A DNA stretch of 64,000 nt, taken from NCBI RefSeq assembly GCF_028368935.1, contig NZ_JAQNDK010000004.1, positions 1,736,001 through 1,800,000 of the forward strand, read 5' to 3'. The notes beneath the pieces are model-generated. The model ran no database searches, was not told the DNA's origin, and saw only the letters and a program-made list of their open reading frames with translations. The stretch is from Sorangium aterium. GTDB taxonomy: Bacteria; Myxococcota_A; Polyangia; Polyangiales; Polyangiaceae. This document shows positions 54,306-62,832 of the stretch, piece by piece. Position 1 is the stretch's first letter, and each line of letters starts with the position of its first letter. The translations under genes and the position numbers were made by a program.

Positions 54306-55096
54306 TCTGTCATCTCCGTCATCAGCTGGTCGCCGGCCTCGCCGGCGGCGCGGCGCTCCTCGCCGCCTCCGTGGCCGGCGCGCAAACGAGCCACGGGGTG
54401 GGCGACTGGCGGCAGCACGATCGGTCGAGGATCCAGCGGGAGGAGCGCTATGCGTCTCCTCAGAGCTTCGCGTTCGAGCTCCGCTTCGCCCCGTACTCTC
54501 CCCAGGTCGACGAGGAGTTCTCCGGCGCGGGCCCCTACGGGAAGACCTTCGGCGACGGCCAGAATTTCTATTTCGGGGTCGAGGTCGACTGGCTGCCGCT
54601 CCGGATCCCGTACGTCGGCGCGATCGGCCCAGGGCTCGGCTGGGGGTACACGTCGGCGTCGGCGAAGGCCTTCGTGGCGGGCAGCGACGACAGGGCCGAG
54701 GCAGAGGAGACCTCGCTCACCATCATGCCGATGCACCTGTCGGCCGTCCTCCGCGCCGACGAGCTGATGCGCAAGACGGGCGTCCCGATCGTGCCTTACG
54801 CGAAGGTGGGCCTGGGGATGGGGTTATGGACCACGACGTCGGGCCCCGGCACGCCGAAGCCCGATGGCGTCCGGGGCGAGGGCATCACGTGGGGCACGCA
54901 CCTCGCGCTCGGCGGGATGCTCGCGCTCAACTGGCTGGACCTCCGCTCGGCCTCCCAGCTCGATGAGACGACGGGCATCAACCACACGTACCTGTTCGGC
55001 GAGTGGATGTTCGCGAACCTCGACGGGCTAGGCTCGCGCCCGCAGATGCACGTCGGCACCTCGACGTGGGTCCTGGGGCTGGCCTTCGACATGTGA
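54302..55096 (+). CDS. Outer-membrane beta-barrel protein (MXAN_2562-like)
   Basis: 264 residues from the ATG at 54302, overlapping the previous stop, with CAGGAGAG just upstream. Signal peptide (AGLAGGAALLAASVAGAQ). Short amphipathic strands with Gly and aromatics (FAFELRFAPYSPQVDEEFSG, GPGLGWGYTSASAKAFVAGS, VPYAKVGLGMGLWTTTSGP, TYLFGEWMFANLDGLG) and a C-terminal strand ending in WVLGLAFDM. It probably forms a pore or anchor for its coupled MYXO-CTERM partner. Confidence 0.86.
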   Translation: MICHLRHQLVAGLAGGAALLAASVAGAQTSHGVGDWRQHDRSRIQREERYASPQSFAFELRFAPYSPQVDEEFSGAGPYGKTFGDGQNFYFGVEVDWLPLRIPYVGAIGPGLGWGYTSASAKAFVAGSDDRAEAEETSLTIMPMHLSAVLRADELMRKTGVPIVPYAKVGLGMGLWTTTSGPGTPKPDGVRGEGITWGTHLALGGMLALNWLDLRSASQLDETTGINHTYLFGEWMFANLDGLGSRPQMHVGTSTWVLGLAFDM

Positions 55097-55101
55097 GGCG
55101 C

Positions 55102-55128
55102 GGCGCCGCGTGATCGGCGCGCGGCGCC
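55102..55128. terminator. 9-bp stem hairpin between convergent genes
   Basis: GGCGCCGCG (55102-55110) pairs perfectly with CGCGGCGCC (55120-55128), loop of 9 nt, between the barrel gene and the PDZ-like gene. No T-run; plausible bidirectional terminator. Confidence 0.5.
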
Positions 55129-55138
55129 CGCACGCGCT

Positions 55139-55729
55139 TCACGGCGCGCTGCCGTCGAGCGGCGCGCCGCCGTCGTCTTCCTCGATCACCGTCGTTCCCC
55201 GCGGCCGGGAGGTCGTCGGGCGGCGCGGGGGGCTGTCGCTCGCGAAGGCCTCGACGGTCTCCTTGGACGGGGCCCCGAAGATGGGCACGACGAGCTCGCG
55301 CGCGGCGCCCTCGCGCTCGTACGCGATCTTGAGCTCGCTGGCGCTGGCCAGGGCGCGATAGGCAGCGAACAGGTCGTCCGGGCGCTCCAGGGTCGAGCCG
55401 TTGACCTGGGTGACGACGTCGCCGGTCTTGAGCTCGATGCTGCTCCAGTCCGCGGGCAGCGCGAGGATCTTCCAGCCGATGAACGCGCCCGCCCGGACGA
55501 CCTCCTCGACCGGCACGCGCCGAAGGATCCAGGGCGGCCCCTGCATCAGCACCCGGTCGACGTCGGCGCGGGCGAGCTGCCCGGCGGGCGCCGCCTGCCT
55601 GGACGGCGCCGCGCTGTGCGCGCGCGGCGCCGGAGCCGCTGCCGGGGCGGCCGTCTGCGGCCCGCCGCACCCTGCGAGGAGGGGCAAGGAGAGGCATGCG
55701 CCGAGCAGGAGTCTTACGGGCGTCGACAT
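55139..55729 (-). CDS. PDZ-like lipoprotein
   Basis: 196 residues from the ATG at 55729 (an earlier ATG gives 208). Lipobox LSLPLLAGCGG. After an Ala/Pro linker, a PDZ-like fold resembling the C-terminal domain of GspC-type secretion proteins: ELKTGDVVTQVNGSTLERPD and a second strand ELKIAYEREGAARELVVPIF. It is probably a periplasmic binding domain that docks to another envelope protein. The C-terminal tail is acidic and disordered. Confidence 0.75.
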   Translation of the reverse strand: MSTPVRLLLGACLSLPLLAGCGGPQTAAPAAAPAPRAHSAAPSRQAAPAGQLARADVDRVLMQGPPWILRRVPVEEVVRAGAFIGWKILALPADWSSIELKTGDVVTQVNGSTLERPDDLFAAYRALASASELKIAYEREGAARELVVPIFGAPSKETVEAFASDSPPRRPTTSRPRGTTVIEEDDGGAPLDGSAP

Positions 55730-55897
55730 CGGCGGGACTATGCGCAGCGGACCCGAGGAGGCCAAGTTCGATGCGCGGCGGGTGCGTGCCGGGGGCGATG
55801 GGGACGCGCGCAGCGGTCGAGCTGAGCCGCAGGGCCGGGGCCATGGGGCTCAGCTCGACCGCCGGGCTCGCTAGGGGGCGAGGATTGTCGGAGAGGG

Positions 55898-55971
55898 TCG
55901 GGGAGGCGGGATTTGAACCCGCGACAACGAGCACCCAAAGCTCGTGCACTACCGGACTGTGCGACTCCCCG
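55898..55971 (-). tRNA. tRNA-Pro (anticodon UGG)
   Basis: On the minus strand the cloverleaf is complete: acceptor CGGGGAG/CTCCCCG, D stem GCAC/GTGC, anticodon stem CGAGC/GCTCG with loop TTTGGGT (anticodon TGG), T stem GCGGG/CCCGC with TTCAAAT loop, discriminator A. 74 nt; CCA is not encoded (ACCC follows). It lies alone between protein genes. Confidence 0.97.
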
Positions 55972-56155
55972 GGCAGAGCGCGTCCGCGAGCGGGACCATA
56001 GACGAGGCGCCCTGCCGGGGCAAGACAGGTCGCATCGGTGATCGAGCACGTCGAGCGCGCCGCGCTTCCGGCGTCGGCGAGGCGCCGACCGCGCGGCGCC
56101 TGCGTGGCTTTTCGGGTGCGTCGCCGCGTGAAAGGCGCTGAAATGAGAGCGCAGT

Positions 56156-56563
56156 ATGAGCGGGACGGTAGCGTCGCTGTCGGTCCATCACCTCGCCGTG
56201 GTCGTGCGCGACCTGGCGCGGGCCGAGGCGTTCTACGCGGGCGTCCTCGGATTGCCGGTGGTGCGGCGCTGGACGGACGACGCCGGAGCGCCGCGGTCGG
56301 TGTGGCTCGATCTCGGGGGCGGCGCCTTTCTGGCCGTGGAGCGGGCGGGGGCCGCCGGGCCGACGCGCGCCGACGAGGCGCCCGGCTGGCACTGCGTCGC
56401 CCTCGGGATCGCGCCGTCCGAGCGGGAGGCGTGGCGTCGCCGGCTGGCCGCGGGGGGCGTGGTCGTCGAGCGGGAGAGCGCCTACACGATGTACGCGCGC
56501 GATCCCGACGGGAACCTTGTGGCGCTCAGCCACTACCCGCACCCGCAGGCGGGGCCGGGCTGA
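56156..56563 (+). CDS. VOC/glyoxalase-superfamily protein
   Basis: 135 residues, the normal length for a single VOC module of two babab units. Visible features: HHLAVVVRDLARAEAFYAGV at the N-terminus with the first metal His, ADEAPGWHCVALGI with a second His/Cys region, and the C-terminal YARDPDGNLVALSHYP. Members are metal-dependent isomerases, dioxygenases or resistance proteins. The substrate is unknown. Downstream of tRNA-Pro, single gene. Confidence 0.85.
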   Translation: MSGTVASLSVHHLAVVVRDLARAEAFYAGVLGLPVVRRWTDDAGAPRSVWLDLGGGAFLAVERAGAAGPTRADEAPGWHCVALGIAPSEREAWRRRLAAGGVVVERESAYTMYARDPDGNLVALSHYPHPQAGPG

Positions 56564-56696
56564 TGGCGCGGGCCGTGTGCAGCGCGCGTGGAGCGCCGTG
56601 GTGGGATGATGGAAGGTCGGGCAGCGCGACAGAGAGCTGGAAGCTGCTCGAGGGCCTGCGCGTCGAAGAGGAACGAACGAGCCGGAGGGTTTCGAG

Positions 56697-57752
56697 ATGC
56701 CGCGTTCAACGTCCGATTCCATGTCGCCTGATGTTCCCGTGTCGCTCGTGCTCCCCTGCGGGGCGATCGGGCTTGTGGGGGGCTGGCTCACGGCCGACGT
56801 TCTCGAGATGGATGAGCTCGTGCCCCGCTTCCTGCTCGCGGGCGTGACCCCGATCGTCGCGGCGCTGCTGGGCCACTACCTGACGCCGCGGATCGGAGGG
56901 GTCCGGGGCGATGGCGCGATGGCGCTGGGCGCGGGCGAGGCGCCGGTGGACGGCGCGCCGTGGGTGGACGCGCCGTGGGTGGGCGCGCCGGGGAAGTGGA
57001 CCCGGCGAGGGCCGTTCATGGCGGGCATGCTGGCGCTGTGGGCCATCGTGGTGGCCGGCGTCGTGAACGGGATGACCATCGGGCTCGTGGCGGGGCCGGC
57101 GGGGATGATCGTCGGCGCGGCGTTCGGCGCCGTGTTCGCGCTGCCGTTCGTTCCGGCGCTCGCGGTGGTGCTGAGCGCGGCGAACCGCGTCGGGCGGGCG
57201 CGCGCCGGATCGACCGTGGCGCGCTCGGATAGGCGGGCGGTGTGGGCGGCGACGGCGGCGGTGACCGCGGTGGCCCTGCAGCTGGGGTCGGGGCTGCCCG
57301 GGGCGGCGGCGCCCGACCTGGAGCGCCTCGTGGCGGCGATGGGGTTCGCCGTGGTGGCGGGGCTGTGCATGGTCGACGCGGTGGCGATGGCGAGGGTGCT
57401 GAAGCTGCCGCGGGAGCGGAGCGGGGCGGGGGACGAGGTCGCGGAGCGGATCGCAGCCGAGATCGAGGCGGGAGCGACGGGTGCGATGGCGGCGGGGGGA
57501 GGGGACGGCGGGGCGGGGAGCGCTGCGCGGGCCGGGGGGAAGGGGACGGGGGAGAGGATCGATCTCGGCCTCGGGGACGAGGTGCAGGTCGAGGTGGTGA
57601 GGCCGACCCATGCCTACCGGGGGGCGGAGCAGATCGCCCGGGTGGTGTGGGGGGACCGCGAGCGCGCCGTGGCGGCGCTGCGGGCAGGGCTGATGCGGGG
57701 CGCGGCCGCGCTGGCGATCGGGGCGGCGCTCTGGGGCGAGGTGTGGAGGTGA
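56697..57752 (+). CDS. Multi-helix membrane protein, function unknown
   Basis: 351 residues. Hydrophobic helices near residues 15-35, 42-62, 108-130, 133-155, 175-195, 207-225 and 330-348; for example LALWAIVVAGVVNGMTIGLV and GMIVGAAFGAVFALPFVPAL. A short repeat APWVDAPWVGAPG sits in the second loop. No catalytic or transporter motif is recognised. The stop is followed by the 66/69-bp tandem duplication. Confidence 0.65.
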   Translation: MPRSTSDSMSPDVPVSLVLPCGAIGLVGGWLTADVLEMDELVPRFLLAGVTPIVAALLGHYLTPRIGGVRGDGAMALGAGEAPVDGAPWVDAPWVGAPGKWTRRGPFMAGMLALWAIVVAGVVNGMTIGLVAGPAGMIVGAAFGAVFALPFVPALAVVLSAANRVGRARAGSTVARSDRRAVWAATAAVTAVALQLGSGLPGAAAPDLERLVAAMGFAVVAGLCMVDAVAMARVLKLPRERSGAGDEVAERIAAEIEAGATGAMAAGGGDGGAGSAARAGGKGTGERIDLGLGDEVQVEVVRPTHAYRGAEQIARVVWGDRERAVAALRAGLMRGAAALAIGAALWGEVWR

Positions 57753-57756
57753 TCGA

Positions 57757-57891
57757 GGCGCGCGGAGAGCGGCCGGTGGGAGATCGCGGGCTGACGGCCG
57801 GCAGAGGAGCGTCGGCCGCTGGGGCGCGCGGAGAGCGGCGGCCGGTGGGAGAGCGCGGGCTGGCGGCCGGCAGAGGAGCGTCGGCCGGTGA
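57757..57891. repeat. 66/69-bp tandem duplication
   Basis: Copy 1 (57757-57822) and copy 2 (57823-57891) are about 90% alike, differing mainly by one extra CGG triplet. Unit lengths are multiples of three and an open frame (GTG near 57743 to 57943) runs through both, but no gene is convincing there. Confidence 0.75.
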
Positions 57892-57995
57892 GGCGCGGCG
57901 GAAGAGCGGGCTGGACGAGGGCGTGGCTGGGGATCTGGCTTGATGCGTGAGGCGAGGTGTGCCAGGGTCCGGCGCCCGTAGCGGCTGTTGCCCCT

Positions 57996-58068
57996 GCCCC
58001 CGTAGCTCAGTGGATAGAGCAGCGGTTTCCTAAACCGAAGGTCGCAAGTTCAATTCTTGCCGGGGGTG
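57996..58068 (+). tRNA. tRNA-Arg (anticodon CCU)
   Basis: Cloverleaf: acceptor GCCCCCG/CGGGGGT (one G-T pair), D arm GCTC...GAGC, anticodon loop TTCCTAA with anticodon CCT, T arm GCAAG/CTTGC with TTCAATT, discriminator G. 73 nt; CCA not encoded. The 3' end borders a decayed integrase, typical for tRNA-targeting elements. Confidence 0.97.
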
Positions 58069-58139
58069 CCGAAGGATTTCGGGCACTTACGAGAGCCAGC
58101 CCAGATGTCATGGGCTGATCGATCGGCCCATACGCCGGG

Positions 58140-58260
58140 CGCCCGATGGGTCTCCCTTGCCGCTGCGTCGCGGGCGGAGTCTGCGGGATGGGCGTAGCGC
58201 TGCGTGACGCTGGCGTCGGGGTGGCCCGAGGAGCTCCTCGACCTCCTCCAGCGTCCGGCG
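58140..58260 (-). pseudogene. Tyrosine-recombinase (integrase) C-terminal remnant, frameshifted
   Basis: Translated on the minus strand, one frame gives TLEEVEELLG and the next gives GHPDASVTQRYAHPADSA. Joined, they match the family's conserved C-terminal segment LLGH.....T.RYAH, where His and Tyr are catalytic. A one-base frameshift at the LLGH junction (about 58226) separates the frames, and the upstream catalytic domains are missing. It is a broken integrase directly downstream of tRNA-Arg, oriented toward it. Confidence 0.75.
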
Positions 58261-58361
58261 GCGCCCGCGCCTTCCGGGAGGCGCTCCCGCAGAGGCACGA
58301 GCCGGGCGAAACGGACCGTCAACGTGAGGGGCGGCGCCCGGTTCGCGACGGCAGGTAGCGC

Positions 58362-59600
58362 TCACACGGTGGGCGCAAAGGGATCGAACTCGGCACCCGG
58401 ATCGGCGATCATCGACGCTCGCATATAGTTGATCGGCGAGTGGTGGCCCCACGAAAATGGCAGGCGTAGCCAGCTGACGGGGAGCACATCCTGCGTCAAC
58501 CAGGCCGCGATGCCGATGATGTTGCTGACGCCGGCCGTTATCGCCCTACGCGCCGGCTTGTCCCGCAGCGCCCATCCTGTTTCGGTTGAGTGGTACTCTC
58601 GTCCGATGTGTTCGAATCGCCCCATGGTAATGGGTGGAAGGCGAGGTACGATGTCCCTCTCGTAAATATGGCGGAACAGGATCGTGCCGATGCTGTCCTT
58701 GTGCTCGCGGGCAAATGTGGAATCGCCGACCATCGGTTGTCCGTAAGTGTAAATGCCACGGACGGTAGGGCCGAATTGCGTGCTGAAATCATCGTCTCGA
58801 TGAAGTATCGCGCCAGCGAGAACCGCCAGAGCTCCCCCCAGGCTGTGCCCCGTGATGTAAATCGCAGGCGGCTTCTTTTCGGGCAAAATTAGTATGGGTG
58901 GCTCGTTTGGAATGATGGGGTCGTTGATGGCTGGGGCAGGCGATCCCTCGGCTGCGGCGGATGGCTCTTCTGCTGTACCTGTGGGTTCCCCGCTCGGGAA
59001 CTCATGCGGCGTCGTGTCTCCGCAGGACTTTAGCCATATTCGCTTCTGGTACTCGAGCTCTTCGCAGACGGATCTCCTTTCGGCGACGGCAATGAGCAAC
59101 GGCCTGAGTACAGGCCAGATCGCCCGGATGGCGCGGTGAAAGCCACCGTGAACTTCTCCAGCGGAGAGGAAGGACTCTCTTCGAGCGGTTGCGTCGGTGA
59201 GCCAGTTGATCGGGCCACGGATCTTTGTTCCTCGGAAGGAGATGATCGCGGTGTCCCTGAATTGGCTTTGCAGGATGAACGCTGAAGTGTCGACGAACAG
59301 TGCGTCATTCGTGAATGTGATGGAAACGCAGTTGTTGTTCTTCAGGCCGTGGTTTGCCATCGCGTACGCATATGTACTGATGTCCGAGTATGTCCATGAT
59401 GACGCGAAAGCAAGAAGTTCGGCGATCTTGCGATCGTAGAATCCTCTTCTGGTCATTGTTAAGTGCTGTGTCATGGTCTGAAAGAATCCCGTGCCTGCTG
59501 TTACTCGTAGGCCTTTTAGTTCCTTGTGTGTTGTGGAGGTTGGTTTGTCTATTCTTGTGGGTATGTAATTCCCTGCGGCGTGAATGCTTTCAAAGATCAT
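58362..59600 (-). CDS. Class 3 lipase-family hydrolase
   Basis: 412 residues, ATG with GGAG six bases upstream. The lipase nucleophile elbow IYITGHSLGGALAV (Ser253), the oxyanion-type region AIISFRGTKIRGPINWLTD, an Asp candidate in YERDIVPRLPP, and a His candidate near the C-terminus (GHHSPINYMRASM). An insertion rich in Pro/Glu/Ala (~195-240) precedes the nucleophile. No signal peptide is obvious. Codon use and G+C are clearly lower than in the neighbours, and the gene lies beside the tRNA-Arg/integrase remnant, so it was probably acquired horizontally. Confidence 0.85.
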   Translation of the reverse strand: MIFESIHAAGNYIPTRIDKPTSTTHKELKGLRVTAGTGFFQTMTQHLTMTRRGFYDRKIAELLAFASSWTYSDISTYAYAMANHGLKNNNCVSITFTNDALFVDTSAFILQSQFRDTAIISFRGTKIRGPINWLTDATARRESFLSAGEVHGGFHRAIRAIWPVLRPLLIAVAERRSVCEELEYQKRIWLKSCGDTTPHEFPSGEPTGTAEEPSAAAEGSPAPAINDPIIPNEPPILILPEKKPPAIYITGHSLGGALAVLAGAILHRDDDFSTQFGPTVRGIYTYGQPMVGDSTFAREHKDSIGTILFRHIYERDIVPRLPPITMGRFEHIGREYHSTETGWALRDKPARRAITAGVSNIIGIAAWLTQDVLPVSWLRLPFSWGHHSPINYMRASMIADPGAEFDPFAPTV

Positions 59601-60193
59601 TTGTTTCTCCGTTGTTTGTGGGTGTTGTGATTGCGAGCGTCGGTATGTCGGGGTCTGGCTATGAAGATCGCCTTGGCGGGTCGAGGTGCCGAGCGACGCC
59701 GTGTTGAATCTGTGTGGCGTGAGGCCACGCGTCGATCCCCGCCCAGCTCAAGGGAGCGCCGCCCTGGTCCGGGAAGTAATTCGGAATGGCTTCAGGAAAG
59801 GGGCGATACGGCGGCGCACCTGGAGGCGCGACATTTCATGCAATTCTCGCCAGTTCACCGCTGGGGCCGAGGTGGCGGCAGTCTCATTTCTGATGGATCG
59901 CGCTCGCACCGCAGCACGGCGAACACCGGCGATCGAATGGTGGCTGGCGGGTCCGGGATGATGCGCTGCGAGGCGATGGGCCTTGTCCGGCGCGCCTTGC
60001 GGTCGGAGGAACTCGGGCTCACGCGCGCCCCGTCTGCGCCCGCGGCCGGCGGCACGTCGACGCCCCACCAGGCCGCGGCGGGCCGACCGAGGCACCGCAA
60101 CGGGCTCGGCCGTGCGTCGGTCGCCCGCGCTTGCCTGAAGCTCGCGTGCTGGTGCGTTCTTTGCTGAAAGCCGGCTCTCCCGGAGGACATGTC
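59601..60193. other. Gene-free low-to-mid G+C region
   Basis: 593 bp. The first ~100 bp are clearly AT-richer, as in the lipase gene; from about 59690 the composition returns to the chromosomal level, which probably marks the element edge. Open frames here are short and atypical. No tRNA-end repeat (attR) was found by eye. It contains the promoter of the catalase gene but no recognisable OxyR or sigma motif. Confidence 0.5.
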
Positions 60194-62722
60194 ATGACCG
60201 ATCGCAAAGACCCCGCGAAGCCGTCGTCCAGAGAGTCGGCGCCGACCGAAAAGGGCGCGGGCAGCGCGAAACAATCGATGGGCGGCCCGTCGGCGAAGCC
60301 GCGGGCGGCACGGACGAAACGCAGCCTTCTCGAGCGCGCGGCGACCGCGCTCGGCAGCGGGACGAGCAGCGATGACGCCGCTGTCCGCAACGCCGCGGCA
60401 GCCGACCGCCTCGACGCGAAGGTCGACGCCACGGAAGCGCTCGTCGCTGCGATCCCCGAGAACGTGAACAAGAGCGCCGAGTACGCGCTACGCGGCAAAA
60501 TGCCACAGCCGCCGCAGGGTGCCACGGCGAAGCCCGAGAACCTCGACGCGACAGCGAGCACGATCACCGAGAGCAACGAGTCCGAGAAGAACGGCGCCAA
60601 GGCGGCGCCGGGCGAAAACCCGAACCAGGGACCTCTGCAGAAGCATCGGGTCGACTCGCTCGGTCGGGCGCTGACGACGAACCAGGGCGTGCCCGTCGGC
60701 GACAACCAGAACTCCCTTCGCGCGGGGCTGCGCGGCCCGACGCTGCTCGAGGACTTCATCCTGCGCGAGAAGATCACCCACTTCGATCACGAGCGCATCC
60801 CCGAGCGCGTCGTGCACGCCCGCGGCTCGGGCGCGCACGGCTACTTCGAGTGCACCGAAGACATCACCTCGCTCACCAAGGCCGCGCCGTTCGCCAAGGT
60901 CGGCAAGCGGACGCCTGTCTTCGTGCGCTTCTCGACCGTGGCGGGCGAGCGCGGGAGCGCCGACACGGTGCGCGACGTGCGCGGCTTCGCCGTGAAGTTC
61001 TACACAGAAGAGGGCAACTGGGATCTCGTCGGCAACAACATCCCCGTCTTCTTCATCCAGGACGCGATGAAGTTCCCGGACGTGGTGCACGCCGTCAAAC
61101 CCGAGCCGCACCACCAGATGCCGCAGGCGTCGAGCGCGCACGACACCTTCTGGGACTTCATCTCGCTCATGCCCGAGTCGATGCACATGGTCCTGTGGCA
61201 GATGAGCGATCGGGCGATCCCGCGCAGCTTCCGGACGATGCAGGGCTTCGGCGTGCACACCTTCCGGCTCGTCAACGCGGCCGGCGAGGCGACGCTTGTG
61301 AAGTTCCACTGGACACCCATGCTCGGCACGCACTCGCTCGACTGGGACGAGGCGGTGAAGATCGCGGGCGCCGACCCCGACTTCCACCGGCGCGATCTCT
61401 GGGAGGCCATCGAGGGCGGCGCGTTCCCCGAGTACCTCCTGCAGATCCAGACGTTCACGGAGGCCGAGGCCGAGCGGTGGAGCTTCGACGTGCTCGACGC
61501 GACCAAGATCGTGCCGGAGGAGCTCGCGCCCCTGCGCACCGTCGGGCGGCTCGTCCTGAACCGCAACCCCGACAACTTCTTCGCCGAGACCGAGCAGGTC
61601 GCGTTCTGCACGCAGCACATCGTGCCCGGCATCGACTTCACGAACGACCCGCTGCTCCAGGGGCGCAACTTCTCGTACCTCGACACGCAGCTCACGCGCC
61701 TCGGCGGGCCGAACTTCCACGAGATCCCGATCAACGCGCCGGTCGCCGAGGTGCACAACAACCAGCGCGACGGGTTCCACCGCCAGGCGATCAACCGAGG
61801 CCGCGTGAACTATGAACCCAACTCGCTCGCCGGCGGCTGCCCCTTCCAGGCCGGCGCGCGCGGCTTCGCCACGGTCGCCGAGCGGCTCCTGGCGCAGCAG
61901 GCCGCCACCGAGCCGAGCAAGCTGCGCGCGAAGCCCGAGAAGTTCGCGGACCATTACACGCAGGCGCGCCTCTTCTGGGCGAGCCAGACGCCCGTCGAGC
62001 GCGCGCACATCGCGCGCGCCTTCCGCTTCGAGCTGACGCGCGTGCAGACGCAGGCCATCCGCGAGCGCATGGTCCGGATGCTGCGGAACGTGGACGAGGG
62101 GCTGGCCGCGCGCGTCGCGGCCGACCTCGGCATGCCGCTCCCCGAGCCGCTCTCGATGGTGGCGCCGCCCATCAAGAACCCCGAGGTCGCGGCGTCGCCG
62201 GCCCTGTCGCTGTTCGCCCGCCCCGGCGATGGCCGCATCCTCGGCCGCCGCGTCGCGCTCCTCGTCGCCGACGGCGTGAGCGGGGCGGCGGCGAGCGCGC
62301 TCTACGACGCGCTGCTCCTGGCGGGCGCGGTGCCCCGCTACGTCGGCGCGCGGCTCGGGGTGGTGCGCACCGCCGAGGGCGACGAGCTGCCGGTCGAGGT
62401 CACGATCGAGGCGGCGCCGAGCGTCCTCTTCGACGCCGCGGCGCTGCCGCCCGGCGGGGGCGCGGCGGCGCTGGCGCGCGACGGGCTCGCGGTCGAGTTC
62501 GTCCAGCTCCAGTACCGCCACTGCAAGCCCCTGCTCGTGCCGGCGTCGGCCGCGCCGCTCGCCGAGGCCGCGGGCGTGAGGGCCGCGGCGGCCGCCTCGG
62601 ACGCCGATCCGGGCCTGCTCGTCCTGCCGGACGACGCGGTGGCCGGCGCGGCGCCGGCGTTCATCAAGGCGATCGCCATGCACCGCGCGTGGCAGCGCCA
62701 GACCGAGCCGCCGGCGGTCTGA
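60194..62722 (+). CDS. katE: Large-subunit (clade 2) catalase
   Basis: 842 residues from the ATG at 60194, with GGAGG eight bases upstream. It degrades hydrogen peroxide in the cytoplasm. An Ala/Ser/Asn-rich N-terminal extension of ~165 residues precedes the core. Core features: [19 protein letters not shown], the catalytic His208 in [13 protein letters not shown], Asn in [12 protein letters not shown], and the proximal heme ligand Tyr495 in [14 protein letters not shown]. The C-terminal ~170 residues form the flavodoxin/glutamine-amidotransferase-like domain typical of HPII ([40 protein letters not shown]), without the amidotransferase Cys in its usual place. Confidence 0.96.
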   Translation: MTDRKDPAKPSSRESAPTEKGAGSAKQSMGGPSAKPRAARTKRSLLERAATALGSGTSSDDAAVRNAAAADRLDAKVDATEALVAAIPENVNKSAEYALRGKMPQPPQGATAKPENLDATASTITESNESEKNGAKAAPGENPNQGPLQKHRVDSLGRALTTNQGVPVGDNQNSLRAGLRGPTLLEDFILREKITHFDHERIPERVVHARGSGAHGYFECTEDITSLTKAAPFAKVGKRTPVFVRFSTVAGERGSADTVRDVRGFAVKFYTEEGNWDLVGNNIPVFFIQDAMKFPDVVHAVKPEPHHQMPQASSAHDTFWDFISLMPESMHMVLWQMSDRAIPRSFRTMQGFGVHTFRLVNAAGEATLVKFHWTPMLGTHSLDWDEAVKIAGADPDFHRRDLWEAIEGGAFPEYLLQIQTFTEAEAERWSFDVLDATKIVPEELAPLRTVGRLVLNRNPDNFFAETEQVAFCTQHIVPGIDFTNDPLLQGRNFSYLDTQLTRLGGPNFHEIPINAPVAEVHNNQRDGFHRQAINRGRVNYEPNSLAGGCPFQAGARGFATVAERLLAQQAATEPSKLRAKPEKFADHYTQARLFWASQTPVERAHIARAFRFELTRVQTQAIRERMVRMLRNVDEGLAARVAADLGMPLPEPLSMVAPPIKNPEVAASPALSLFARPGDGRILGRRVALLVADGVSGAAASALYDALLLAGAVPRYVGARLGVVRTAEGDELPVEVTIEAAPSVLFDAAALPPGGGAAALARDGLAVEFVQLQYRHCKPLLVPASAAPLAEAAGVRAAAAASDADPGLLVLPDDAVAGAAPAFIKAIAMHRAWQRQTEPPAV

Positions 62723-62729
62723 CCGACCT

Positions 62730-62745
62730 GCCCCGCCAGCGGGGC
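62730..62745. terminator. Short hairpin after catalase
   Basis: GCCCCG CCAG CGGGGC is a perfect 6-bp stem immediately after the stop, repeated in part downstream. It lies between convergent genes. Weak evidence on its own. Confidence 0.35.
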
Positions 62746-62832
62746 GGCGCGCCAGCGGGGCGACGCTCCGCTGGGCGCGGCGGGCGCCGGGGAGAGCTTC
62801 AGTTCAGCCGGCGGGTGCCGATGAGCTCCTGC

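Noticed and set aside
57242-57943. Gly/Arg-rich frame through the tandem duplication as a second gene
   Set aside because: Mostly overlaps the membrane-protein gene in another frame; only the last ~60 codons are free and these are low complexity.
59631-60167. 178-residue plus-strand ORF near the element edge
   Set aside because: Crosses the composition boundary, no domain, no ribosome-binding site; treated as intergenic.
62401-62722. Separate DJ-1/amidotransferase gene after the catalase core
   Set aside because: The frame is continuous with the catalase and the domain is the normal C-terminus of large-subunit catalases.
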